NCBI GenBank assembly: GCA_934095825.1
Contig: CAKOKQ010000004.1
Span: 62,001-126,000 of the forward strand
Direction of reading: 5' to 3'
Length of the DNA: 64,000 bases
DNA from: an uncultured Bacilli bacterium
GTDB taxonomy: Bacteria > Bacillota_I > Bacilli_A > RF39 > UBA660
Below the pieces are notes generated by a model. It worked only from the letters and a program-made list of their open reading frames with translations, did not search any database and had not been told where the DNA came from. This document shows, piece by piece, positions 55,368 through 62,951 of the stretch. The translations under genes were made by a program, and so were the position numbers. Positions within the stretch are counted from its first letter, which is position 1; every line of letters starts with the position of its first letter.

Positions 55368-56273
55368 ATGAAAGAAAATAACGAACAAAAAAAGTACTTA
55401 AATGATCAATATATTATTAAGTATATTGATTACATAAAGTTTGAAAAAAGACTTAGTGAAAATACAATTAAATCATATTTAAATGATATTGAAAAATTAT
55501 ACTCTTATAGTAAAAATTATTATAAATTTACTAGTAAAAATATTAATAAGTATTTAGAAAGCTTAGATTATTTAGATAGTAGAAGTCTAGCTCATTTAAT
55601 TACTGTTTTAAGGTCATTGTATGCTTTTTTAAATAAGGAGGGTATAATAAGCCATAATCCTTGTAATGATGTTGTCATGCCTAAATTAGAGGCTAAATTA
55701 CCTAATTATTTGACGATTGAAGAAGTAAACAAACTATTAGATATTAATTTAGTAAAACCAAATGATTATCGTAATAAAGCTATGTTAGAACTTTGTTTTG
55801 CAACTGGTCTAAGAGTTAGTGAATTAGTAAATCTTAAAGTAAGTGATATTAATTTTAATGATTGCTATTTAAGAGTAATAGGCAAGGGCAAAAAGGAAAG
55901 AATTGTTCCTATCGATGATATTGCATTAAAATATGTTAAAATGTATAACGATTACTATCGTAATAAACTATTAAAAAATAAGGATAGTGAGTACTTATTT
56001 ATATCCAGTTATGCCTCTAAGATTACTAGACAAGCTTTTTTTAAATTAATTAAAAGCGAGTGTGCTAAAAAGGGGATAGAAAAGGAAATCTCTCCACATA
56101 CCTTAAGACATTCTTTTGCTTCCGTACTACTAAAAAACGGCGCTAATATAAGGGTTATTCAAGAATTACTTGGTCATGAGGATTTAAAAACAACACAAAT
56201 ATATACTCATTTAATTAATGAAAAATTAAAAAAAGACTACGAAGAATATCACCCTCGCAGTCGTAAGGAATAA
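55368..56273 (+). CDS. xerD: Tyrosine recombinase of the XerC/XerD family
   Basis: 301 residues, the normal Xer length. N-terminal SAM-like core-binding domain (about 14-100, with FEKRLSENTIKSYLNDIEKL) and catalytic domain holding all the classic residues: Arg in ATGLRVSELVNL near 145-156, Lys in IGKGKKERIVP, HTLRHSFA near 244, the second His in LLGHEDLKTTQIYTHL near 267-282 with the nucleophile Tyr. It should resolve chromosome dimers at dif; a dif-like site lies about 1.1 kb downstream. Whether it works alone or with a second Xer protein cannot be told. AAAGGAT lies upstream of the ATG. Confidence 0.92.
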   Translation: MKENNEQKKYLNDQYIIKYIDYIKFEKRLSENTIKSYLNDIEKLYSYSKNYYKFTSKNINKYLESLDYLDSRSLAHLITVLRSLYAFLNKEGIISHNPCNDVVMPKLEAKLPNYLTIEEVNKLLDINLVKPNDYRNKAMLELCFATGLRVSELVNLKVSDINFNDCYLRVIGKGKKERIVPIDDIALKYVKMYNDYYRNKLLKNKDSEYLFISSYASKITRQAFFKLIKSECAKKGIEKEISPHTLRHSFASVLLKNGANIRVIQELLGHEDLKTTQIYTHLINEKLKKDYEEYHPRSRKE

Positions 56274-56286
56274 AGCTTAAATTAAA

Positions 56287-56436
56287 TTAAATTTCATCAT
56301 TTAATTCATTAGCTCTAGCATGACATTTGCTATTATTTCTTGCACTATTATGGCACTTCGAATCTCTTGCTTTAGCGCGAGCATTATTCTTAGCGTTATT
56401 GCGTGCATTGCTTTTTGCATTGTTTCTTGAATTCAT
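56287..56436 (-). CDS. Small basic Asn/Arg/Ala/Lys-rich protein, 49 residues
   Basis: A short frame with an ideal start: AGGAGG, 6 bases, ATG (minus strand, ATG at 56436-56434). The protein is built of repeating basic units (SRNNAKSNARNNAKNN, then ARAKARD) followed by two CH pairs (SKCHN and SKCHA) and ends NELNDEI. No hydrophobic segment. Small [K/R]N[A/S] repeat proteins of unknown role occur in Firmicutes genomes. It converges with xerD and lies about 0.9 kb from dif. Expression and function are unknown; the perfect ribosome site and regular composition argue it is real. Confidence 0.65.
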   Translation of the reverse strand: MNSRNNAKSNARNNAKNNARAKARDSKCHNSARNNSKCHARANELNDEI

Positions 56437-56537
56437 TTTGACCTCCTAATTATATTGTGAACCAATTTAAGAATTTCATACAGAATTTGAAATGGTAATT
56501 TCTGGCGATTATTTTGCATAATATTAATGTGATTATT

Positions 56538-57260
56538 ATGGAGATTAAAACAGCAATTTTATTATCTATCTTAGCAGGTGGGGCGACGAATTTAGGCATT
56601 TTCTTTACCTTTTTTAAAAAAGATAGGGTAAGGGAAGTTATAAGTGTTAGTCTATCTTTTGCCATGGGAGTAATGAGTCTTATTAGTCTTAAAGAGCTAA
56701 TACCAGAACCAATAAGTTATTTTTTAGGTAATTTAAATATTGCAATTGCTTTGTTATTGATTTTTTTAATACCCATAATGGCTTTGATGATTGTTAAGGT
56801 TTCAAAGATAAATATCAAGAAGGGGAGTAATCTGTATAAAATAGGTATTTTAAATATGCTAACTTTACTTTTGCATAATATTCCTGAAGGAATAATAGTT
56901 TTTACTTCTAGTGTAGCTAATCAAAGACTAGGATTTAAAATTGCTTTATCCATTGCAGCTCATAATTTACCAGAAGGAATTTGCATAGCAACGCCCATTT
57001 ATTATAGTACTGGAAATAGAAAAAAGGCTTTCTTTTATACATTTATTTCTGGTATAGCTGAACCCCTTGGAGCAATTATAACTTGGTTGTTTTTAAAACC
57101 TTTTATTAGTATTTTATTTCTTAATGTAATATTATATTTTGTTGGTTGTCTTATGTTAACAATAGTATTTTTAGAAATTTTACCCGAAGTTTTAAGTTAC
57201 AATCGTCGTTTTCACATGCTAATTGGATTATTCTTATCTTTATTCATATTATTTTTATGA
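56538..57260 (+). CDS. ZIP-family metal transporter (ZupT-like)
   Basis: 240 residues with about eight membrane helices. The two family motifs carrying the metal ligands are present: LLLHNIPEGIIVF (helix IV, near 115-127) and IAAHNLPEGICIATPI (helix V, near 145-160), followed by GIAEPLGAI. It should import zinc or another divalent metal. The ATG at 56538 is chosen for the usual N-terminus; upstream TTG and GTG frames lack a ribosome site, and only a weak GTGAT lies before the chosen one. It stands alone just before the terminus region. Confidence 0.88.
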   Translation: MEIKTAILLSILAGGATNLGIFFTFFKKDRVREVISVSLSFAMGVMSLISLKELIPEPISYFLGNLNIAIALLLIFLIPIMALMIVKVSKINIKKGSNLYKIGILNMLTLLLHNIPEGIIVFTSSVANQRLGFKIALSIAAHNLPEGICIATPIYYSTGNRKKAFFYTFISGIAEPLGAIITWLFLKPFISILFLNVILYFVGCLMLTIVFLEILPEVLSYNRRFHMLIGLFLSLFILFL

Positions 57261-57363
57261 TCATGCTCATTAAATAAAATTTAACAAAAATAGAAGGAGA
57301 GCAATAAAAATTTTAAATTGATCAAAAGCTATTTATTATAATTTTTTTCCTTTAAAATATAAA

Positions 57364-57391
57364 TGTTAACATAATATATATTATGTGAAGT
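57364..57391 (-). other. dif: dif site (Xer recombination site at the replication terminus)
   Basis: 28 bases with the Xer layout: read on the minus strand, arm ACTTCACATAA, centre TATATA, arm TTATGTTAACA. I compared it with the Bacillus subtilis dif as I remember it (arm ACTTCCTAGAA, centre TATATA, arm TTATGTAAACT): 23 of 28 positions agree, and TTATGTTAA also matches the XerD arm of Escherichia coli dif. An 18-bp perfect palindrome (ACATAATAT and its mirror) forms the core. The xerD gene is about 1.1 kb away and gene orientation flips from mostly plus to mostly minus here, both of which fit a terminus. Confidence 0.85.
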
Positions 57392-57681
57392 TTAAATTTA
57401 AAAATATTTTTTTAAATTTATTTACTATATATATTCTAAATTTTTATTGATAATTGGTTTTACTTAAATTTAAATCAGCATACATATATACTACAGAATA
57501 TTTTTAGATAAATTAAGTTTATAATAATGATTCTGATAAATATCAAAAAATTAATCTATAATAAAAGTTTTAATAATAAATATTATATAATCAATAAAAT
57601 TAGCATTTTAATACTTAATAAGATAATCTATCTATTAATAACTAACTATTATTAAATAACAATAAAATTATAGTTAAATTC

Positions 57682-57731
57682 TCGTGCATCGAGATTTCAT
57701 AAGATGAATGATTATTCATCTTAATGCACGA
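57682..57731. other. Bulged stem-loop near dif
   Basis: Outer stem TCGTGCAT/ATGCACGA (57682-57689 with 57724-57731) and inner stem AAGATGAAT/ATTCATCTT (57701-57709 with 57714-57722), with an 11-base bulge on the 5' side only. It has no T run, so it is not a plain terminator, and it is GC-richer than its surroundings. Role unknown. Confidence 0.6.
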
Positions 57732-57882
57732 AAAGTTTAGATAAAATTGGTAGATTGATAATGATTTTTAATTATAAAATCTAAAATCAGATAATTTTAT
57801 GTTGCAATCAAAGATAATTATCTATAATTTATACTCATTAATAATTCAGTATTTAGAATAGGTAAATTTCGTTTTTTATTAC

Positions 57883-57930
57883 ACTAAAAAAGTCCCCTTC
57901 TCTATTATAATAATTAATAGTAGGGGACTT
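57883..57930 (-). terminator. Terminator after the XRE regulator gene
   Basis: On the minus strand, stem AAGTCCCCT/AGGGGACTT (57922-57930 with 57890-57898) followed by TTTTT. The GC-rich stem is rare in this AT-rich sequence. Confidence 0.9.
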
Positions 57931-57958
57931 GCATATAATTAAAAGTTAAGATTTCACT

Positions 57959-58738
57959 TTATGATTTTTTAGCAAGAATTTCTAATATTTTTTCAATAAC
58001 TTCATTAGCATTAGAGTTATCCATTTTAGTATAATTTAATTCTTTTAAGGCTTGAATTTTAACAGTACTTAATTCTTGCGTACGCGATATTTTTTCTTCC
58101 TTTTTAGCCTCAATTTCAGCAACCCAACGACGATGAGCTTCCTGAAGTTTGCTACGAGATGAGCCGCCATTATTATAAAGATTTAGAGCGGTATTGATAA
58201 TGCCTTCTAAAATGAATTGTTTATCTTCTTGTAACTTATATTCATCAGTATTAGTGTAACAACCGGTTTTACTCATATAACCAAATATATATTTAATTTC
58301 CGGCATTGAATCCATCATTTGTAAGGTATGATAAAGATAAGTAAATGTATAAAAATTTTCGCGACGATAATTGTCATCTGCTAATTTTTCTTTTATTAAA
58401 GATGTTATATCCATTAATAATCTTTGAGAATCACTACTTAAACCTTTGGTATCAATACAATGGTTTGTCTCTTCCCTAGTCTTCGAATTTTTACTTAGCT
58501 TAGCTTCTACACTCATTAAATAATCAGTAGTTACTTTGATTTTGGATATTTCACTTTCATCATCAATATCTAATAGTCGATATAACATTATTTTCTTTTC
58601 TTTTGGCCATTTACTTAAATCGTCTAATTCTAAATAATTGTAAACCATTTGACGAGAAACGCCGAGATATTTAGCTAACCTGACCTTCGAAATTCCTAGT
58701 TCTTGTAATAATTCGTTTAAATTTTGCACTGCTAACAA
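57959..58738 (-). CDS. XRE-type HTH regulator with unknown C-terminal domain
   Basis: 259 residues. HTH near the start (LNELLQELGISKVRLAKYLGV, then SRQMVYNYL, about 7-37) of the XRE type. The remaining 200 residues are helical and charged and not recognised; a C-terminal Glu/Lys stretch looks like a coiled coil. It is preceded by a consensus promoter that contains two copies of an 11-bp repeat, so it probably represses itself. No ATG is available at the start; TTG at 58738 with AAAGG only 3 bases upstream is used, GTG at 58729 is an alternative. It is the first gene after the terminus. Confidence 0.75.
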   Translation of the reverse strand: MLAVQNLNELLQELGISKVRLAKYLGVSRQMVYNYLELDDLSKWPKEKKIMLYRLLDIDDESEISKIKVTTDYLMSVEAKLSKNSKTREETNHCIDTKGLSSDSQRLLMDITSLIKEKLADDNYRRENFYTFTYLYHTLQMMDSMPEIKYIFGYMSKTGCYTNTDEYKLQEDKQFILEGIINTALNLYNNGGSSRSKLQEAHRRWVAEIEAKKEEKISRTQELSTVKIQALKELNYTKMDNSNANEVIEKILEILAKKS

Positions 58739-58747
58739 CTGCCTTTC

Positions 58748-58790
58748 GTACTTTACATATTAATTATAACATTTGTACTTTACATGTCAA
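58748..58790 (-). promoter_or_regulatory. Promoter with two operator repeats upstream of the XRE gene
   Basis: Minus strand: TTGACA (58785-58790), 16-base spacer, TATAAT (58763-58768), a near-consensus promoter. Two identical GTACTTTACAT elements (58748-58758 and 58775-58785 on plus) lie 27 bases apart, one spanning the spacer and the -35 edge and one just after the -10. Each contains TGTA-CTT-TACA or a near copy, the dyad shape of a repressor site. Confidence 0.8.
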
Positions 58791-58810
58791 CTAAAATGTC
58801 GCGACAAGGT

Positions 58811-59917
58811 CTATAAATACCAAAGTTTTTGACCATTTTTATGGACTTCTTCGATAATACCTGAACCTAAGCAAATTTCGCCTTGATATAAAACGCAAGC
58901 TTGGCCGGGGGTAACGGCTTTAGCCATTTTAGGATATTTAACTAAAATTTTACCATCATTTAAATATTCCAATGTAACATCATTGTCTTCACCACGATAT
59001 CTAAATTTAGCACTACAACTAGTTGGACGCTCATCTGTTAAATAATTAACATTATCAATTACACAAGAGGTACTCATTAGATAGTTACTATCATCGCCAA
59101 AAGCAACATATAAAATATTTTTAGCAACATCTTTACCACAAACATAATGTCGTTCTAAATTACCAGAAATGCCAACATTTCTTCTTTGACCAATAGTATA
59201 ATTCATAAGACCAGTATGACGCCCGATAACTTTATTAGTTTCAACATCAATAATATCGCCGGGGTTTGGTTTTAAATAATTATGAATAAATTTTTGATAA
59301 TTTCTTTCCCCAATAAAGCAAATACCTGTTGAATCTTTTTTATGAGCTGTTTCTAAGTGCATTTCTTCTGCAATAGCGCGAACCTGTGATTTTTCTAATT
59401 CACCAACTGGAAATAACACATTTTTTAAAGCCTCACGATTTACTTGTGCTAGAAAATAGGTTTGGTCTTTATTAGAATCAATCCCTCTTAAAAGTAAACC
59501 GTTTTGCATTCTAGCATAATGGCCTGTGGCAATATAATCAGCTCCCAATTTTTTAGCTTCCTTGATAAATAAATCAAATTTAATATATTTGTTACACATA
59601 AGGTCTGGATTAGGAGTTCTCCCCTTCTCTAGTTCACTTAAAAAATATTTAAAAACATTGTCCCAATATTCTTTTATGAAATCAACACGATGTAAGGGAA
59701 TACCTAATTGTTCACAAACAATTTTAGCATCATTATAATCTTGCTCTTGCGGACAGATGTTTTCGCCAAAGGTCGGATTACCTTCAATATCATTATTCAA
59801 AGCAGCATCCCAATTACGCATAAAAAGACCAATAACATTATAGCCTTGCTTCTTTAATAAGTATGCTGAAACTGAGGAATCTACTCCCCCACTCATGCCA
59901 ACAACAACAGTTTTCAT
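58811..59917 (-). CDS. mnmA: tRNA-specific 2-thiouridylase MnmA
   Basis: 368 residues, normal length. Adds sulphur to U34 of tRNA-Lys, Glu and Gln with ATP. PP-loop VVVGMSGGVDSSVSAYLL at the start, the first catalytic Cys in NPDLMCNKYIKF near 103-114, the tRNA-binding region GRTPNPD and DQTYFL, and the second Cys in STGICFIGERN near 204. AGGAAGTGG precedes the ATG. It is a monocistronic-looking gene; the 10-bp palindrome TGTCGCGACA lies just past its stop. Confidence 0.96.
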   Translation of the reverse strand: MKTVVVGMSGGVDSSVSAYLLKKQGYNVIGLFMRNWDAALNNDIEGNPTFGENICPQEQDYNDAKIVCEQLGIPLHRVDFIKEYWDNVFKYFLSELEKGRTPNPDLMCNKYIKFDLFIKEAKKLGADYIATGHYARMQNGLLLRGIDSNKDQTYFLAQVNREALKNVLFPVGELEKSQVRAIAEEMHLETAHKKDSTGICFIGERNYQKFIHNYLKPNPGDIIDVETNKVIGRHTGLMNYTIGQRRNVGISGNLERHYVCGKDVAKNILYVAFGDDSNYLMSTSCVIDNVNYLTDERPTSCSAKFRYRGEDNDVTLEYLNDGKILVKYPKMAKAVTPGQACVLYQGEICLGSGIIEEVHKNGQKLWYL

Positions 59918-59966
59918 AGTACCACTTCCTGCAAATTATTTTATCAAATTGTAACTCTAAAGTCCA

Positions 59967-60545
59967 TTAAAAAAGCCAAATTAATTTATCTATAATAAAA
60001 TTAGAAAATATATAAAGAAGAAGATCATATAATAAACATATACCACTAGTAATTACAATACCTAATAATGTATTTTTAATGTTTATTAAATATTTTTTTT
60101 CATGAGTTAAAGTAAAGCCAATAACTTTTTTATTAAGATTTATGCCTCGAATAATTAAATATATATAGACAAAGCAAAATAAGCAACTAGTAAATATATT
60201 ATAAAAAAGACCAATTAAAAAGCCTTTAAATCCTAAAACTATAGAAAATATATATAAAGAGAAACCAATGGTAATACCTTTAAAGAAAAGAAAGATAAAA
60301 TTAAGGAAATATAAAGGAACTAAAAAAGAGGTAGCAATTAAAATGATGAATAATAAAAAGTGCATAAAAATATTATTAATCTTACTAGCTAGTAATAATT
60401 CTTTTAAATTACTTAAACTGTTGATGACATCAGTTTTAAAAATAGTATCTTGTTTAAACCCTAAAATAAGACCAAATATAAATCCGATTATGAAGAGACT
60501 CACTAGAAATGTTACTATAGCGTTGTGCTTTTTTAAGTATTTCAA
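59967..60545 (-). CDS. SpoIIM-family membrane protein
   Basis: 192 residues with about five membrane helices. It matches the SpoIIM (DUF95) family pattern: FIIGFIFGLILGFK early, NNIFMHFLLFIILIATS in the middle, FKGITIGFSLY and FYNIFTSCLF later. SpoIIM acts in engulfment with SpoIID/SpoIIP in sporulating Bacilli, but family members occur in non-sporulating relatives. GGGTGA ends 4-5 bases before TTG at 60545, which is preferred; a GTG at 60554 lies inside that site. Divergent from the 32-residue gene. Confidence 0.75.
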   Translation of the reverse strand: MKYLKKHNAIVTFLVSLFIIGFIFGLILGFKQDTIFKTDVINSLSNLKELLLASKINNIFMHFLLFIILIATSFLVPLYFLNFIFLFFKGITIGFSLYIFSIVLGFKGFLIGLFYNIFTSCLFCFVYIYLIIRGINLNKKVIGFTLTHEKKYLINIKNTLLGIVITSGICLLYDLLLYIFSNFIIDKLIWLF

Positions 60546-60567
60546 TATTCTCACCCATATAAGTATA

Positions 60568-60596
60568 TTGGCAAGGGAAAAAAATTATGCTACAAT
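60568..60596 (+). promoter_or_regulatory. Promoter of the 32-residue membrane peptide gene
   Basis: TTGGCA (60568-60573), 17-base spacer, TACAAT (60591-60596) with TG one base upstream (extended -10). One of the clearest promoters of the window, and it serves a gene too small for usual gene callers. Confidence 0.8.
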
Positions 60597-60638
60597 AATA
60601 CTGATTATTGAAAAAGTTGAAAGAAGGTTAATGTAATA

Positions 60639-60737
60639 ATGAAAAAGAAAACCCAAAAGATAGTTGTATGGACTATGTTAATTGTGATGGTAGTTGGTAT
60701 TGTTGCTTCGTATGCTGCAATGTTTATTGCCAAATAA
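60639..60737 (+). CDS. Small single-pass membrane protein, 32 residues (DUF4044-like)
   Basis: The short frame begins MKKKTQKIVVWTMLIVMVVG and continues as one membrane helix to MFIAK. This basic start followed by a helix fits DUF4044, very small proteins found beside cell-envelope genes in Firmicutes. It has a strong promoter at 60568 and its own terminator at 60742, which supports expression. A ribosome site AAGG lies 11 bases upstream of the ATG, rather far. It is the only plus-strand gene right of dif. Confidence 0.75.
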   Translation: MKKKTQKIVVWTMLIVMVVGIVASYAAMFIAK

Positions 60738-60741
60738 AAGA

Positions 60742-60772
60742 CACTAAGATTTGCTTTTCTTAGTGCTTTTTT
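60742..60772 (+). terminator. Terminator after the 32-residue gene
   Basis: Stem CACTAAG/CTTAGTG (60742-60748 with 60759-60765) then a run of six T. It lies over the C-terminal codons of mscL on the other strand. Confidence 0.8.
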
Positions 60773-61169
60773 CTTCTTTTTTTAAAGAATCACGAATTTC
60801 TCTTAATAGTAATACTTCTTCACTAACTTTTGGGGCCTCTTCTTTCTTTTCTTCCTTTTTAGGTTCTTCTTTTTTACGCATTAAAGCATTAATTACTTTA
60901 ATAAAAACAAAGATAGAAGCAGCAATGATTAAGAAATCAATGATATTTTGAATAAAGGAACCATACATAATTTTAGCGCTGCCAACTGTAATCGAAAGAT
61001 TACTAAAATCATGACCACCAATAATAACTCCAATGATAGGCATCATAATATCATTAACAAGTGAGCTAACAATTTTAGAAAAAGCATTTCCCATAACAAC
61101 GCCGACTGCTAAATCAATAACATTGCCTCGCATGATAAACTTTTTAAATTCATCAATTAATTTTTTCAT
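60744..61169 (-). CDS. mscL: Large-conductance mechanosensitive channel MscL
   Basis: 141 residues. Opens as an emergency valve upon osmotic downshock. Typical start [31 protein letters not shown] (first helix with the GxxxG-like pore residues), a short periplasmic loop, and the second helix [19 protein letters not shown]. The cytosolic tail is long and Lys/Glu-rich ([13 protein letters not shown]) before the usual helical bundle [18 protein letters not shown] precedes the ATG. It ends over the terminator of the small convergent gene. Confidence 0.96.
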   Translation of the reverse strand: MKKLIDEFKKFIMRGNVIDLAVGVVMGNAFSKIVSSLVNDIMMPIIGVIIGGHDFSNLSITVGSAKIMYGSFIQNIIDFLIIAASIFVFIKVINALMRKKEEPKKEEKKEEAPKVSEEVLLLREIRDSLKKEEKSTKKSKS

Positions 61170-61274
61170 ATTCTAAACTCTCCTTTTTTAAGCATCTTTA
61201 GTTTAACAAAAAGCAAAGAAAATTTAAAGAAAAAAATGATATTTAGTAATAATATTAGTTAGAAAGAAAGTTTT

Positions 61275-61922
61275 TTAGAGATTAACATACTCCAAATAAT
61301 CATTGCTTCGCATTCGAATATTAAAAAAGTAATTGTCTAATTCTTTAAAATTATCTAAAAATTTTTCTCTATCCTCATTATTAATATCTTCATTTACTAA
61401 TAAACCATCAAAGCGATTTAACATAAGCATTTTATTTTCAATATAGCGTTCATTGATAAGGGCATCTACTAAAGCTAGTTTTAAGTCTTTATTGTTTTTT
61501 AATAGTTCGTAAGCCCCGTAAATATTGTCTAAGCAAGCAAAAGCGGTTATCTCTATAGCGAAGTCTTTAGTATAATCACAGGTTATTTTATGATTTTTGA
61601 GATTATTATAATCTTCATAACCTAAGGTAAAACTCCTATCATTAATTCCAAAAGATTGCATGGCATAAACGCATAAAATTTGAATTAAATCAATCGCTGT
61701 TAATAACTTTGCTTTGCTGCGTCCTCCTCTTCTTGCAGAAATAAATTCAAATTTATCTTTGAATTTTAACCCATCAGGAAGAACGCTAGTATCATCAAAA
61801 AGTACAAATTTAATCGCGTTGGCGGCATTTCTAATCCCCTGTGATTCTTTCGTTCCTAAAAAAATATCATCAAGCCAAGCTGTTTTACAAGTAAAATCTA
61901 AATCAGTATCATCATTAATCAT
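61275..61922 (-). CDS. Hypothetical cytosolic protein
   Basis: 215 residues, unrecognised. Acidic at both ends, no signal peptide or membrane helix. A basic patch SARRGGRSKAK lies near 62-72, and the C-terminal half is helical (ALVDALINERYIENKMLML). TAGGAAT stands before the ATG. No operon link is evident to mscL, which starts 105 bases downstream. Confidence 0.6.
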   Translation of the reverse strand: MINDDTDLDFTCKTAWLDDIFLGTKESQGIRNAANAIKFVLFDDTSVLPDGLKFKDKFEFISARRGGRSKAKLLTAIDLIQILCVYAMQSFGINDRSFTLGYEDYNNLKNHKITCDYTKDFAIEITAFACLDNIYGAYELLKNNKDLKLALVDALINERYIENKMLMLNRFDGLLVNEDINNEDREKFLDNFKELDNYFFNIRMRSNDYLEYVNL

Positions 61923-61997
61923 ATTATTCCTACTTTCTTTTATATCATAACATAATTTTTTTCAAGATGATATCATTATCTTTTAATTTTTACTTCT

Positions 61998-62225
61998 TTA
62001 TCTTTTTATAGTTATACTCTTAGAAGATATACGATTATCAATAGCAATCAATATTTGATCGAATATTTCAAACTGCTCTTGGGTAATTGCCGTATACCTT
62101 TTAACAAGTTCTTCTATTTTAATAATCAAATTTAAATCTTTAGTTGCATTGCCACTACCATATCTTTCAATATACTCTCTTTGAGCCTTTAATTGAATTA
62201 AAATTATTTCTTTATAATCTTTCAT
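61998..62225 (-). CDS. Small hypothetical helical protein
   Basis: 75 residues, mainly two helices with charged heptads and no recognised motif. GTGGTGA is 4 bases before the ATG, so it is likely a real gene. It follows the sortase gene by 33 bases and may belong to the same message, but its role there is unknown. Confidence 0.55.
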   Translation of the reverse strand: MKDYKEIILIQLKAQREYIERYGSGNATKDLNLIIKIEELVKRYTAITQEQFEIFDQILIAIDNRISSKSITIKR

Positions 62226-62258
62226 AAATCACCACATAGGAAGATATAATAGCATTTT

Positions 62259-62951
62259 TTAGCTAATATTACTAGTGGAAATTAATGTGCCATGATAAAT
62301 TATTTGTTTATTAGTTTTCTGCAAGCAAGTTATGAGAGTAATATCATTTTCCGAACTTGCTTTAAAAGTCATTATTCCTGTTTTTTCAATTTCATAAAAT
62401 TCGGTAACTTGATATACATATTTCTTATTTTGATAATAGAAGTTTATTGTATCATTGATTTTTAATTCTGGTAAGCGCTTAAAAATGGCTATTTTTCCAA
62501 AACCAGCATGCGCTGCTAAGATGATATGACTATTTTTACTATCTGAAGGAAAAATAGATTCTTTAACGACATAAATATTTTTATTAACATTATTAAGAGT
62601 ACTATCTTCTTTATTAGGTAGAGCTTGATGCAAATTTATTTTCGGTATTTCTAAAAGACCATTACTATATTCTAAATGTTGAATCTTCCTATTACTCTTA
62701 TTATCTTCAATATTGTAATCATTTGAAATGGTATTATCATTACTATTTTCATTACTGTTATTAGAATTTTGCTGGTTAGAAAAAATTTTATGATTTAAAT
62801 CAGGAATAAAATCATTAATCTTGACGGTACTTGAATAAATATTTTCTTCTCTAACTTTTAAGATAAGTAAGTTTGTTAGGATTACAAATATTATGATTAG
62901 AATCAATTTAATTAAATCGATTATTTTTTTAGTTTTTGTTTTAAAAAATAA
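62259..62951 (-). CDS. Sortase (class C/D-like) encoded with a SpaA-type pilin
   Basis: 230 residues. N-terminal membrane anchor (about 9-30), an Asn-rich linker (about 50-80), then the catalytic barrel starting GLLEIPKINLHQAL. Catalytic His is in LAAHAGFGKIAIF near 148, Cys in ITLITCLQKTN near 209. The Arg usually found several residues after the Cys is not in place: KQIIYHG has Lys-Gln instead, so activity is a question. The ATG at 62951 lies inside the end of the pilin gene (31-base overlap); the frame is open to 62984. Coupled translation with the pilin gene is likely. Confidence 0.85.
   Translation of the reverse strand, partial: LFFKTKTKKIIDLIKLILIIIFVILTNLLILKVREENIYSSTVKINDFIPDLNHKIFSNQQNSNNSNENSNDNTISNDYNIEDNKSNRKIQHLEYSNGLLEIPKINLHQALPNKEDSTLNNVNKNIYVVKESIFPSDSKNSHIILAAHAGFGKIAIFKRLPELKINDTINFYYQNKKYVYQVTEFYEIEKTGIMTFKASSENDITLITCLQKTNKQIIYHGTLISTSNIS

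Larger units (their letters stand above)
57261..57958. other. Long non-coding AT-rich region around dif
   Basis: 698 bases with no credible gene on either strand. It holds the dif-like site (57364-57391), a bulged stem-loop (57682-57731) and the terminator of the XRE gene (57883-57930). The rest is AT-rich sequence in which I see nothing further. Confidence 0.75.

Noticed and set aside
58797..58806. TGTCGCGACA palindrome as operator
   Set aside because: A 10-bp perfect palindrome, but single and located past the mnmA stop; no promoter is attached to it.
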